Assembly: GCA_021604105.1 (NCBI GenBank)
Contig: BQIW01000001.1
Span: 54,535 to 118,534, forward strand
Reading direction: 5' to 3'
Length of the DNA stretch: 64,000 nt
Source: Nitrospirales bacterium
GTDB taxonomy: Bacteria > Nitrospirota > Nitrospiria > Nitrospirales > UBA8639
Part shown: piece after piece, positions 36,104 through 44,750 of the stretch
Numbering within the stretch: position 1 is the first letter of the stretch
How the letters are laid out: each line of letters opens with the position of its first letter
Position numbers and translations under genes: made by a program
Notes under the pieces: model-generated
Databases searched by the model: none
The model's input: the letters and a program-made list of their open reading frames with translations, nothing else
What the model was told of the DNA's origin: nothing

Positions 36104-38629
36104 ATGTTAACTTCAACCCGCCATTTGATTCTTGAGACCGCCATAGACCTGTTGGGACGAAATGGCGTCAGCGCGTTGACCCTCGAGCATGTCGCTCGAG
36201 AAGCCGGAATCAGTAAAGGTGGCTTACTCTACCATTTTGAAGGGAAGGAACAGTTACTCGCGGGGCTCATAGAGTTACTCATACAGGATTTGGATTGCAA
36301 ACAGGTTGGAGAATTTCTCACCAGCTCCATTCATGAAGAGTATCCCGACATGGCTCTTGGCCAGGAGATTATCGAAAATCCCGTCCATACGCGATCCCTT
36401 AGGGGAGAAGAAATTGCCTCCATTCTGATGGCGGCATTTTCCATCAATCCCCATCTCCTCGAACCCATTCGAAAGCGGTACCAAAATTGGCAGAGCATTT
36501 TTCTGGCAAATACCATCGATCCGGGACGTTCCCTCCTGGGACGTCTGGCTGTCGAAGGGCTTTGGTTCAGCGAAGCCCTAGGATTAGCGCCACCCACGCG
36601 CGAGCAACGAGCTACATTTGTTTTGGAGATTCAATCTCACACACAATCAGGAGCACCCATGAGAGACCCGTCCGCAACCACCATACCCACGCCGCCTAAT
36701 GATGCCTTTACGGAACTAGCTTCCTTTAAGTCACATGTGGAGGAACTTGAACGACAAGCGTATCAACCCACCCAAACCTCTGCGCGGGCACTGTTAGCCA
36801 AACAAAACCCCCAAGGGTTTTGGCAGGGCGATTTGACTGCAGACACAACATTGGAATCCGACTACGTGTTGCTATTACTCTGGCTCTATCCACCAAAGAA
36901 CGGTGTGTGGGAACCCAGAATTCAGACCAAAATACAGGAGGCCATACGCACCATCCTTGACCGGCAACTTTCGGATGGTGGGTGGAACATTTACACGGAA
37001 GGACCGGCCGAAGTAAACGCCACGACCCGTGCATACGTGGCGCTTCGAGTGGGTGGCTATGATCCCGACGAACCTTTTATGCAGCGCGCACGCGAATGCA
37101 TTCTTGCCCTCGGAGGCCTTCAAGCCACCAATAGCTACACGAAGAATAATCTGAGCATGTTTGGTCTCTTCCCAAGAAAATACACCCCGAGCGTTCCGCC
37201 TGAACTCGTCCTCATTCCCGGGAATGTCTTATATGAAATTTCATCGTGGAGTCGGGCCATCGTTGTCCCCCTCTCCATTCTTCAAGCTTCCGGGGTACAA
37301 CGCAAAGTGCCTGGGAACTGGACCGTTGACGAACTCATGGTTCCCAACCGGAGACTCAGGTTCCCGAGAAAAGATCCCTTTTCTCTCATGTTTCATCAAG
37401 TAGACAAGATTTTGAAAATCTGGGAAAAACGGGGATTTAAGGATATTCGCGCCAAAGCGATTCGAGAAGCAGAAAAATGGATGTTAGACCACATGCGGTT
37501 CACAGATGGATTGGGAGCGATTTTTCCCGGGATGATGTATGCCCTCATGGCAATGGATGCCTTGGGCTATGAGCGAGACCACCCGGACTTTATTGAGACA
37601 CAGGGCCAGCTTGAAGGGCTCATTCTTGAAAAAGAAGATGCTCTGCAGTTTCAGCCAAGTTTGTCCCCGGTATGGGATACCGCCATCTCAATGTTTGCAT
37701 TGGGAGAACTCGGTGTTGGTGAACCGCAAGCCATGCAGCGGGCAGCCGACTGGTTATTAAGCAAAGAGATTCGTCGAAAAGGAGATTGGTCGATTAAACG
37801 ACCGGATTTACAACCTGGAGGATGGCCCTTTCAATTTGCGAACGAACTCTACCCGGACATCGATGATACCGCCATGGTCTTGTTGGCGCTTGAACATGCC
37901 AAGGCCTCGGATCCCGACCGGCAGGCACGCGCTGAAGGTCGTGCCATCAACTGGTTATTAGGGATGCAATCCTCAGACGGGGGTTGGGCTGCCTTTGATG
38001 TCGATAATAATTGGGCCTTATTGAATAAGGTCCCATTCGCAGACCACAATGCCATGCTTGATCCAAGCTGCCCGGATATTACAGGTCGGGTGTTAGAAGC
38101 ACTCTGTCGGCGTGACTACACACACCAACACCCGGCAATCGCGCGTGCCGTCCAATTCCTTGTGGGCCACCAACAACCCAATGGAAGTTGGGATGGGCGC
38201 TGGGGCGTGAATTATACCTATGGGACATTCCTCGCCGTACGTGGGCTTCGCGCAAGTGGCTCCCCGACGGCAAACTCCGCAATCCAGCGCGCTGCCACAT
38301 GGGTGCGCTCAATCCAAAACCAGGATGGCGGTTGGGGGGAAAGCTGTGCGAGCTATGAAAAACAGGAATTTGTTCCCGCATCAAGCACACCTTCACAAAC
38401 AGCCTGGGCCTTACTCGCCCTTGTAGCCGCTGGCGATCGAACCTCAAAACCCGTTCATCGCGGGATCGACTGGCTGCTCACCCATCAGAATCAGCAAGGA
38501 GGATGGGACGAAGAACTGATGACAGGAACCGGATTCCCTAACGTTTTCTATTTGAAATATCATTTGTACGCGCACTACTTTCCATTGTTGGCCCTTGCCA
38601 CATGGCAAGCAGGATTAAAGAACTCATGA
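36104..38629 (+). CDS. TetR-type regulator fused in frame to squalene-hopene cyclase
   Basis: One open frame of 841 codons without a stop. Residues 1-180 look like a full-length TetR/AcrR protein: helix-turn-helix LEHVAREAGISKGGLLYHFE at about 28-47, then helical ligand-domain sequence. Residues about 205-841 are a complete squalene-hopene cyclase, normally 630-720 residues. The proton-donor motif DIDDTA is intact at 585-590. QW-type repeats (DGGWNIYTE, SDGGWAAFD, NGSWDGRW, DGGWGESC, QGGWDEEL) are present, as are the family stretches DNNWALLNKVPFADHNAM and WALLALVAAGD. The linker near 175-205 holds ATG codon 186 behind AGGAG, so a stand-alone cyclase may also be made. The cyclase makes hopanoids from squalene at the inner membrane. 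Confidence 0.88.
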   Translation: MLTSTRHLILETAIDLLGRNGVSALTLEHVAREAGISKGGLLYHFEGKEQLLAGLIELLIQDLDCKQVGEFLTSSIHEEYPDMALGQEIIENPVHTRSLRGEEIASILMAAFSINPHLLEPIRKRYQNWQSIFLANTIDPGRSLLGRLAVEGLWFSEALGLAPPTREQRATFVLEIQSHTQSGAPMRDPSATTIPTPPNDAFTELASFKSHVEELERQAYQPTQTSARALLAKQNPQGFWQGDLTADTTLESDYVLLLLWLYPPKNGVWEPRIQTKIQEAIRTILDRQLSDGGWNIYTEGPAEVNATTRAYVALRVGGYDPDEPFMQRARECILALGGLQATNSYTKNNLSMFGLFPRKYTPSVPPELVLIPGNVLYEISSWSRAIVVPLSILQASGVQRKVPGNWTVDELMVPNRRLRFPRKDPFSLMFHQVDKILKIWEKRGFKDIRAKAIREAEKWMLDHMRFTDGLGAIFPGMMYALMAMDALGYERDHPDFIETQGQLEGLILEKEDALQFQPSLSPVWDTAISMFALGELGVGEPQAMQRAADWLLSKEIRRKGDWSIKRPDLQPGGWPFQFANELYPDIDDTAMVLLALEHAKASDPDRQARAEGRAINWLLGMQSSDGGWAAFDVDNNWALLNKVPFADHNAMLDPSCPDITGRVLEALCRRDYTHQHPAIARAVQFLVGHQQPNGSWDGRWGVNYTYGTFLAVRGLRASGSPTANSAIQRAATWVRSIQNQDGGWGESCASYEKQEFVPASSTPSQTAWALLALVAAGDRTSKPVHRGIDWLLTHQNQQGGWDEELMTGTGFPNVFYLKYHLYAHYFPLLALATWQAGLKNS
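36649..36661 (+). promoter_or_regulatory. Internal ribosome-binding site and ATG at the TetR/SHC junction
   Basis: AGGAG at 36649-36653, five bases before ATG at 36659-36661, in frame with both halves of the gene. It is a better initiation site than the one before the first ATG at 36104, which lacks a visible Shine-Dalgarno. Initiation here gives a 656-residue cyclase of standard length. It may be the original cyclase start. Confidence 0.6.
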
Positions 38630-38830
38630 CCGTGGTATGCGTTCAGGCATATCAATCCGTCTGTTAAAATTTTACAATTATTCACCAAACATCTGTTCTT
38701 CTGAGAAGAAAACACAGGGGCTCTAGAACATCATTCTGCAGCCGACGTCCAAGGCACATGAGACCATGGACACACAGTCCCACCCGACAGCCCCTTCGAT
38801 CGTGCTCGGAGCCGTTTCACAGAATTCCCC

Positions 38831-39853
38831 CTACCGCTGGCTTTCAGGTTTCCAGCTCAGGCCGATATTCAGAATTCGTTGAATCAGCGTTTCATAGGAA
38901 ATACCGGCTCGCTCAGCCGACTCGGCGAGATCTTCGCCATACGCCAGTTGGGCATTGGGGTTGGCTTCCAAAAGATACAGTTGCTCCTTGGGATCTAACC
39001 GAAAATCCATTCGGGCATAGCCGTTTAATCCCAAAATATGAAAGACCCTTTTTGCTGTTTGTTGTATATGCCGCACCAGCTTAGGAGGCAATCCCTCAAC
39101 TTCGCCCGATTGAATCCCGTATTTTTTTTGATATTTGGTGCTCCATTTCACCCGCGCCGTAGCAATCGGAAGAGCATCAGGAGGAAGATTTTTTAAGTGC
39201 AGTTCCCAAACCGGCAGGGCTTGCAATCGTCGGTTACCTAAGACACCCACATAGAGTTCCCGCCCTTCAATGTATCGCTCAACAATGACGCTCGTGCCCA
39301 CACTCTGATGGACAAATTCAACTCGTTCTTTGAGTTTTTCTTCGTCATGCACGATAGATGCTTGAGAAATGCCAAGGGACGCTTCCTCACTAATGGATTT
39401 AACAATGACCGGAAACGGAAATTCTTCTGCCCATTTGATGACCCGTCCCAAAGGATAGACCACAAACTCTGGACATCGAATGCCATGGTAGGCGATAATT
39501 TTTTTTGACCAGCCTTTATCACGAGTAAGCACAAGCCCCTTGGGATTACACCCGGTATACGGCACACCCAGGAGCTCCAAATAGGACACCACATTTTGAT
39601 CGAATTCCGGATTCCCATTGAATTCTTCCAGCAAATTGAAAGCAATGTGCGGTTTCCAATCCGTTACCAGTTTATCAATAACGCTTAAATCATCTCGGAC
39701 ACCGACAGCCATAACTTCATGACCGAGATCCCGCAGAGTGGAGACCACATCAAATTCAGTTTTCCATTCGACCTCTGCCAAATCGGCATGCTCCACATCG
39801 TCCGGAGGCACGAGATCCTGATGCATAAGGGCCATGACGCGCAGCTTCCTCAT
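38831..39853 (-). CDS. ATP-grasp ligase of the D-alanine-D-alanine ligase type
   Basis: The 340-residue protein has the ATP-grasp fold. An N-terminal Rossmann-like part (1-100) with AFNLLEEFNGNPEFDQNVVSYL and GVPYTGCNPKGLVLTRDKGWSKK resembles Ddl-type enzymes. The ATP part has PFPVIVKSISEEASLGIS and VIVERYIEGRELYVGVLG. Metal ligands fall in ARMDFRLDP and LLEANPNAQLAYGEDLAESA. It is not a standard Ddl: the partner gene and surrounding context differ, and the substrate is unknown. Its ATG overlaps the stop of the metallopeptidase gene by 4 bases (ATGA), so the two probably act together. Confidence 0.8.
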   Translation of the reverse strand: MRKLRVMALMHQDLVPPDDVEHADLAEVEWKTEFDVVSTLRDLGHEVMAVGVRDDLSVIDKLVTDWKPHIAFNLLEEFNGNPEFDQNVVSYLELLGVPYTGCNPKGLVLTRDKGWSKKIIAYHGIRCPEFVVYPLGRVIKWAEEFPFPVIVKSISEEASLGISQASIVHDEEKLKERVEFVHQSVGTSVIVERYIEGRELYVGVLGNRRLQALPVWELHLKNLPPDALPIATARVKWSTKYQKKYGIQSGEVEGLPPKLVRHIQQTAKRVFHILGLNGYARMDFRLDPKEQLYLLEANPNAQLAYGEDLAESAERAGISYETLIQRILNIGLSWKPESQR

Positions 39854-40899
39854 AACACCACCCGATGTCGTCCACCATGCAAATAGTTCATCGTTTGCAC
39901 GGTCAATAAAATCGTAAAATCCACTTTTGCCTGCTCTTCCGGAACGGCTAACCGCAAATTCCGTTCACGGCAATGCGCCATCATATCTTGTAAAACCTGA
40001 TCAATGGTATATTGATACTCTCCCGTCCAAGCAGCGACTTTCCGGCGAACTTCTTTTCTGAATTTCCTGATAAAATTCTCCGCGGATGGATTTGCCGATT
40101 GATCCGGATCCCCGGAAAAGAGTCGCCGCAAGTCCCGATCATAAAAGTTTGGGTAATCCAGTCCATACCGCTCCCGCTTGTCCTGATAATGTTCTCTGAG
40201 CGTTTTGTGCAGTCGCTGAATGGGGTCCACCTGTTCCCTGGTCGTCACAATTGGCGCAACCCCCGCCAACTCCTTCATGAGCCCGTCCATATATTCCAAT
40301 TTTTTAAGGGCCGGCCATCCGGCATAGCGCTCACGCCAATGTGAGTGCGGCGTGAGCCAGACGGCAAAGGTTTCGGCAAAATCCTCGTCTGGATGACTCT
40401 GGGCATACCACATATCAAGATGCAACACAAAACTTTTACTATAGGGCTTTGGCAAATAACAATCGGGATACGGAACCGAAGTATGCCCGAACATTTGTTG
40501 ACGACTGCGCCGCCGCCGTAAGCGATAGGCATTCTCAATTGCATGACCTGTTTCGTGTCGAAGAATCCGCATACACCATTCCGGGGTTCCACCCTCCACT
40601 TCCAACATCTGATTGAGCTCCAGCTTCGCTAACCGCGGATGCCCCATATAAAACGGCACGGCAAGTCCCGGCGTGCCATCAGGCGAATACCAATCGTCAG
40701 ATAACCATACGTGAGGACGAAACACTAACCCGTGATCCTTCAATTCGCGGTATAACTGACGGACGCATTGACCCAGTTCAGTTCCGGAAATGCGAATCTT
40801 CAAATCGGACAGCCTGAGATTCAACAGCTGTTCATCAGTCCAGGAAACCCATTCAGGTTCTGGGGTGACAGGGGACTGAAAATCAGGCAATAGATCCAA
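39850..40899 (-). CDS. Putative zinc metallopeptidase paired with an ATP-grasp ligase
   Basis: About 349 residues. The zinc site HETGH (in MRILRHETGHAIENAYR, near residue 115) and a downstream acidic motif HPDEDFAETFAVWL, which probably gives the third ligand, match the putative zinc-binding metallopeptidase family (Peptidase_Mx-like). No signal sequence or membrane helix is seen, so it is cytoplasmic. The best start is TTG at 40899, with GGGAGG 8 bases ahead; a GTG at 40920 is also open. Substrate unknown. Coupled to the ATP-grasp gene. Confidence 0.76.
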   Translation of the reverse strand: MDLLPDFQSPVTPEPEWVSWTDEQLLNLRLSDLKIRISGTELGQCVRQLYRELKDHGLVFRPHVWLSDDWYSPDGTPGLAVPFYMGHPRLAKLELNQMLEVEGGTPEWCMRILRHETGHAIENAYRLRRRRSRQQMFGHTSVPYPDCYLPKPYSKSFVLHLDMWYAQSHPDEDFAETFAVWLTPHSHWRERYAGWPALKKLEYMDGLMKELAGVAPIVTTREQVDPIQRLHKTLREHYQDKRERYGLDYPNFYDRDLRRLFSGDPDQSANPSAENFIRKFRKEVRRKVAAWTGEYQYTIDQVLQDMMAHCRERNLRLAVPEEQAKVDFTILLTVQTMNYLHGGRHRVVL

Positions 40900-41326
40900 A
40901 CTTATAACCTCCCATACCACTGTGGGCGCTGAAATTTCATTAGAAACACTTTTGTGAGAATCAGACTATGCCCCCTTGGGACCACACCGCATCACCCGCA
41001 AAAGAATGCCAAAATCTTCACTCCATTCCGTCTCTAAGTCAAAACCTCGAGCAGGTTTCACCTATTCTTATTTGACCACTTGAATTCCATAGCTTTTACC
41101 TTTTTGCCTATGGTAGATTGCCCATCTTTTTTAGAATTCCTTCTATTTAGTACCGTGCAATTTTTTATTCACACTCCGAGTCAGCGCGTCTGAAGAATCG
41201 GTGCTCGAGGCTTTATTCATTTTTTGGTCTTCATTCATTGTATCGGCCAAACGCCTGTAGGCTCTCTTCCCTGTTGATTCTGACGACTCCTTAAGCCTGA
41301 CCGGTTGAACCACAGGAGATTCATCT
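40900..41326. other. 427-base intergenic stretch between divergent genes
   Basis: It separates the minus-strand metallopeptidase gene from the plus-strand zinc-ribbon gene, so it should contain both promoters. No convincing -35/-10 pair, repeat, RNA structure or gene was recognised. It is A+T-rich around 41060-41170. Confidence 0.5.
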
Positions 41327-41479
41327 ATGTATCGCTGTGAAAAATGCCAAGGAACGATGTTGCTCGACCGGGAAGTCGACATGGAATCAGGAATGTCTCT
41401 TCTGGTTTTCTGGTGTATAAATTGTGGCTTACGGAAACAGGCCGAACGAGCACCGATTCCTCTTATCCAAGTATCCTAG
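41327..41479 (+). CDS. Zinc-ribbon microprotein, 50 residues
   Basis: A short gene beginning MYRCEKCQGTMLLDRE, with AGGAGA 8 bases before the ATG, a strong ribosome-binding site. C4-x2-C7 and C30-x2-C33 (WCINCG) form a four-cysteine zinc ribbon. The rest is IPLIQVS at the end. No family beyond generic zinc ribbon was recognised; such proteins often bind nucleic acid or a protein partner. It stands alone, opposite in strand to the HNH gene downstream. Confidence 0.72.
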   Translation: MYRCEKCQGTMLLDREVDMESGMSLLVFWCINCGLRKQAERAPIPLIQVS

Positions 41480-41749
41480 GGCAGGCGCTAGATTCCTCAA
41501 TCATTCGACCCGGATTGGCAGAGAAATCCTGCCGGTCATGCCTATTCGGGTCAGTGATGAACATTTTCAGGGAATCGGGGAAAAAGAGGCAGAGTGTTGT
41601 GACCCCGTCTCGTCGCGCACCATGTCCCATCAATGCGTCATGTTCGCTTCTTGTGAGGGCATGAAGTTCCGCTTTAAGCAGTCCATCACCGGCAACCATA
41701 GGAGTATGGCCCAGCAAACTACCATCAGGAACCAGGGAAGCAGGTGGAA

Positions 41750-42286
41750 CTAGGAATCCGCATCCAATTCCACATTCCAGTATAAATAATCCCGCCAACT
41801 TTCCGGAGCGTGACGGATGCCGATCATGAGTGTCAGGCGTGGAGTCCATTTCGGCTTGATAGGCTCCTTGAGTAATTTCATCCCGGCCTCATGCGGAACA
41901 CGCCCGCTTTTCCGGTTATTACATCGCCAACATGCCGTCACAATGTTTTCCCAGGTTTTCTTTCCACCTTTGGCAATAGGCACCACATGATCAAATGTCA
42001 ATTCTTCGGTGCGAAACCGTGTATAGCAATATTGGCAGGTGTACCGATCCCGGGTAAAAATATTGATACGGGAAAATTTCACCGCATGATGATTCGAGCG
42101 AAGTTTAACCATGTTGAGAAGCCGCATCACACTGGGCAATTTAAAGGAAATGGACACACCTCGAATATCCCGATCATAAAATTCAAGGACTTCGACTTTT
42201 CCTTGCCATAACAAATTGATGGCTTTTTGCCAGTGCACAACTCGCAATGGCTCATAGGTAGCATTGAGTAGGAGTGTCATTTCCAT
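41750..42286 (-). CDS. HNH endonuclease-family protein
   Basis: The 178-residue protein has an N-terminal region MTLLLNATYEPLRVVHWQKA, typical of a widespread bacterial HNH subfamily, followed by the HNH domain. In that domain CQYC and CWRCNNRKSG supply zinc cysteines and ELTFDHVVPIAKGG supplies the catalytic DH. The end (TPRLTLMIGIRHAPESWRDYLYWNVELD) also belongs to this subfamily. No toxin, phage or defence partner is adjacent, so it is likely a chromosomal housekeeping HNH of unknown role. The 270-base gap 41480-41749 on its 3' side shows nothing supported. Confidence 0.88.
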   Translation of the reverse strand: MEMTLLLNATYEPLRVVHWQKAINLLWQGKVEVLEFYDRDIRGVSISFKLPSVMRLLNMVKLRSNHHAVKFSRINIFTRDRYTCQYCYTRFRTEELTFDHVVPIAKGGKKTWENIVTACWRCNNRKSGRVPHEAGMKLLKEPIKPKWTPRLTLMIGIRHAPESWRDYLYWNVELDADS

Positions 42287-42434
42287 ACAAACGTACTCTA
42301 GAAACCTCGCCAGGTTGGAAGAAACCCTGTTCCTATATCACCGACGAATCCAGAGAATCAAGAGAGCCAATGAGGCTCTTGTTGCGCCATGAGGAAGTTG
42401 ATATATTAAGGGTTTTGGCCACTTAGAAATACCC

Positions 42435-42770
42435 ATGCCCTTGAACTTTCATCCAGTTGCTAACATTCAAGATCTCCCTCCAGGCACCTGTCAAAGTATT
42501 GAGCTTCAGGATCACGGCATTGCCCTAATTAACCTCGAAGGTGTGATCTATGCCCTTGATAATACCTGCCCCCATGCGGGGGGGCCACTGGGAGAGGGAT
42601 CCGTAGAGGGAGACTTCGTCGAATGCCCATGGCACGGATGGAAATTTGATATCAAAACGGGAGTTTGCCAAAAAAACCCGAGCCCGAGCTGGAACGTGCC
42701 CCGTTATGAAGTCCAGGTGGTTGATGGCATCATCCATGTCGCCCCACCAACGTCTGAAAAGCGGCAATAG
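42435..42770 (+). CDS. Rieske-type [2Fe-2S] ferredoxin
   Basis: A 111-residue soluble Rieske protein, like the small ferredoxin or NirD-like electron carriers. The cluster ligands are C45 and H47 (TCPHAGGPLGEG) and C64 and H67 (ECPWHGWKFD). The sequence around them, with its typical SVEGDFVECPWHGWKFDIKT, is complete. No signal sequence or oxygenase subunit is adjacent, so the electron partner is unknown. Confidence 0.92.
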   Translation: MPLNFHPVANIQDLPPGTCQSIELQDHGIALINLEGVIYALDNTCPHAGGPLGEGSVEGDFVECPWHGWKFDIKTGVCQKNPSPSWNVPRYEVQVVDGIIHVAPPTSEKRQ

Positions 42771-42891
42771 TAAAATGCTCACAACTCCGGAATTTTGAAA
42801 ATGCCCTTCCTCCCAACAACTTTCACCGCCTAATCACCACAAAATGGATCGAGGGAACTCCAAGGCATCCAGGTAAGTACAGTGAGCTGTT

Positions 42892-43416
42892 TTAAATAAG
42901 GAGAAAACTATGAGCAGTCCCTTCTTCGAACTGGCCCAAAACAAATAATTTCAGCATCATGCCCGGAATGGATGAAATTTGATCCCCATGGGGGAGGGGC
43001 GGCAAATTCTCAAACGGCATCAATTGTTGGGCGGCTAACGAGATCACTCGAATCGACTTTTCCTTGCTATCCACTCTCCAGGCATATTCCCGCTCGATCC
43101 ACTCCACGGAACCCTTTTCCCGCACAATTTTACGTACCATATATTTATCCTCGCCCTGCGCGGCTACCTGCCAATCTCCTTCATGAAACGGAATACCTTT
43201 AGTTTTTAAATCATCCACCATTAACTGAACTGCTTCGTCCAGCGTATAGCCCTGCCGGGATCGGTGCGTTTTGACCAACTCCAACGCTTCCAACGCAAGC
43301 GGGTCATCTGGAAGGTGATAACCCGCCGGCTGGACATAGCGATACAGCACAAAAAATCCTATGACCAGAAAAACAACGAGAAGATACCCGATGATCTTTT
43401 TAAATTGAGTCGACAT
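42892..43416 (-). CDS. Membrane-anchored protein of unknown function
   Basis: A 174-residue protein: one N-terminal membrane helix (IIGYLLVVFLVIGFFVLY) and a polar domain of about 140 residues facing the periplasm. That domain includes the stretch VREKGSVEWIEREYAWRVD. It has no recognised motif. It converges with the Rieske gene and stands alone. The 208-base gap to cobD (43417-43625) holds nothing recognised. Confidence 0.78.
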   Translation of the reverse strand: MSTQFKKIIGYLLVVFLVIGFFVLYRYVQPAGYHLPDDPLALEALELVKTHRSRQGYTLDEAVQLMVDDLKTKGIPFHEGDWQVAAQGEDKYMVRKIVREKGSVEWIEREYAWRVDSKEKSIRVISLAAQQLMPFENLPPLPHGDQISSIPGMMLKLFVLGQFEEGTAHSFLLI

Positions 43417-43625
43417 GCCTATTATCCATTGTGGTCTTTGAAAATTTTTTTATAAAAACATCATTTCGGATCCAGAGACATCCGACCATGTGACGACCGG
43501 CATCCTCTTGGTGTTATAGCACACATGATTCCTACGTGCCTCCTCCGCTTAACTTTTCCTTGTAATATCCCCCTGACTGAATACATAGGCCTGTCCGGCA
43601 ATCGTCAGTCTAGCGGTTCTTGATT

Positions 43626-44750
43626 TCAGCTGTCCTGTAATGCCTCTCGTAAGGCATGTATCACCCTATTATTATCACGTGGGTAGCGAATGGCAAGGCG
43701 AAGTGCCGGCTGAGTCATTCCGGAAAATGTCTGACAATCCCGAACGAGAATCCCCTGTCGTGTCAGTCGTGAAACAAGATTGGCTGTCACACATTTCGAA
43801 GGTAATTCCACCATCACAAAATTCGCGGATGCCGGAATGATCCGTAGTCCAGGGACCCCACGTAATCGCGTCATAAATCGTTGGCGTTCCTGTTGCATAA
43901 ACTTCACACTTCGCAGTCGGTACCTGACGTCATCCAATGCCGCGACACCGGCCTCCTGGGCAAAATGGCTGACCGACCACGGAGGGAGCGACCGGCGGAT
44001 TTCTGAAACCGTCTCCGGCGCTCCCACCAAGTACCCGAGACGAATTCCCGGCATTCCATAAAATTTCGTAAAACTTCTGAGAATAAGCAATCGTCTGGCG
44101 TTCGGAATTTCTTTAATAAGGGAATGGGAGGGACAAAAATCAATAAAGGCTTCGTCAACCACCATCCAAAGCCCGGCTTGTTCAATTTGCCGATAAAGGG
44201 TTCGAAGAGATCGGGCCGAAACCACTCTTCCTGTTGGACTGTTCGGATTACACACAAACACAGCCGTAAATGATTTTTCGTTGCTGAACGCGTCCTTCTG
44301 AGAACCGGACCGGATACCGTCCACCAGACGCGAAAGTTGTCCCAGGGGAGGAGCATACTTTTCCGCAGACGTGGCCAGGACATACGTACAGCGCGCACCC
44401 GCGACATGAAGAGACGCCTCATACTCCATGAACGTAGGACCTGCCACATATCCCTGGCAAAGGGACAGAGCCCGAGGTAAGATCCGAATTAATTCAGACG
44501 ACCCGTTACCCAACACAATCGAGTCCGATGAGATCCCATGCTCTTTGGCCAGGCGTGTGCGCAAATCTTCAGCAGTTGGATCAGGATAATATCCGCAAGC
44601 AGGTAAGGCTTGCTGCATCGCATTCAACACTGGAGTGGGTGGACCAAACGGATTAATACTGGCACTGAAATCAATGAAGGAGTCCACGGGCCGTCCGAGC
44701 GCCTTTGCGATTTGATGAACCTGCCCCCCATGCACAACCGGCCGGGTCAC
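43626..44750 (-). CDS. cobD: Threonine-phosphate decarboxylase CobD (PLP-dependent)
   Basis: This enzyme makes (R)-1-amino-2-propanol phosphate, the linker of the cobalamin nucleotide loop. It has about 374 residues with HisC-like fold I motifs: DFSASINPFGPP at the start, SIVLGNGSSELI, VCNPNSPTGRVV, VVDEAFIDFCP, and the PLP lysine in SFTKFYGMPGIRLGY. The GTG at 44750 overlaps the cbiB stop as GTGA; a TTG at 44762 is also open. Adjacent cbiB, which uses its product, supports CobD over histidinol-phosphate aminotransferase. Confidence 0.92.
   Translation of the reverse strand: MTRPVVHGGQVHQIAKALGRPVDSFIDFSASINPFGPPTPVLNAMQQALPACGYYPDPTAEDLRTRLAKEHGISSDSIVLGNGSSELIRILPRALSLCQGYVAGPTFMEYEASLHVAGARCTYVLATSAEKYAPPLGQLSRLVDGIRSGSQKDAFSNEKSFTAVFVCNPNSPTGRVVSARSLRTLYRQIEQAGLWMVVDEAFIDFCPSHSLIKEIPNARRLLILRSFTKFYGMPGIRLGYLVGAPETVSEIRRSLPPWSVSHFAQEAGVAALDDVRYRLRSVKFMQQERQRFMTRLRGVPGLRIIPASANFVMVELPSKCVTANLVSRLTRQGILVRDCQTFSGMTQPALRLAIRYPRDNNRVIHALREALQDS

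Noticed and set aside
38690..38720. Short TTCTTC/GAAGAA hairpin after the cyclase gene
   Set aside because: Weak A-T-rich stem without a T-run; not convincing as a terminator.
38758..39084. 108-codon plus-strand open frame after the cyclase
   Set aside because: Antisense to the end of the ATP-grasp gene; no support.
41143..41382. 79-codon minus-strand open frame
   Set aside because: Low-complexity polar sequence without a ribosome-binding site, overlapping the better-supported zinc-ribbon gene.
41463..41849. 128-codon minus-strand open frame beside the HNH gene
   Set aside because: It overlaps the 3' end of the HNH gene by 100 bases and the zinc-ribbon gene, has no ribosome-binding site and no protein-like hydrophobic pattern.
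42370..42400. Imperfect hairpin with AGCC/GGCT arms between the HNH and Rieske genes
   Set aside because: Bulged stem, no T-run, and placed between divergent genes where a terminator is not expected.
43417..43625. Possible terminator or regulatory RNA after cobD
   Set aside because: Only a long-loop GACTGA/TCAGTC pairing was found and no T-run; nothing supportable.
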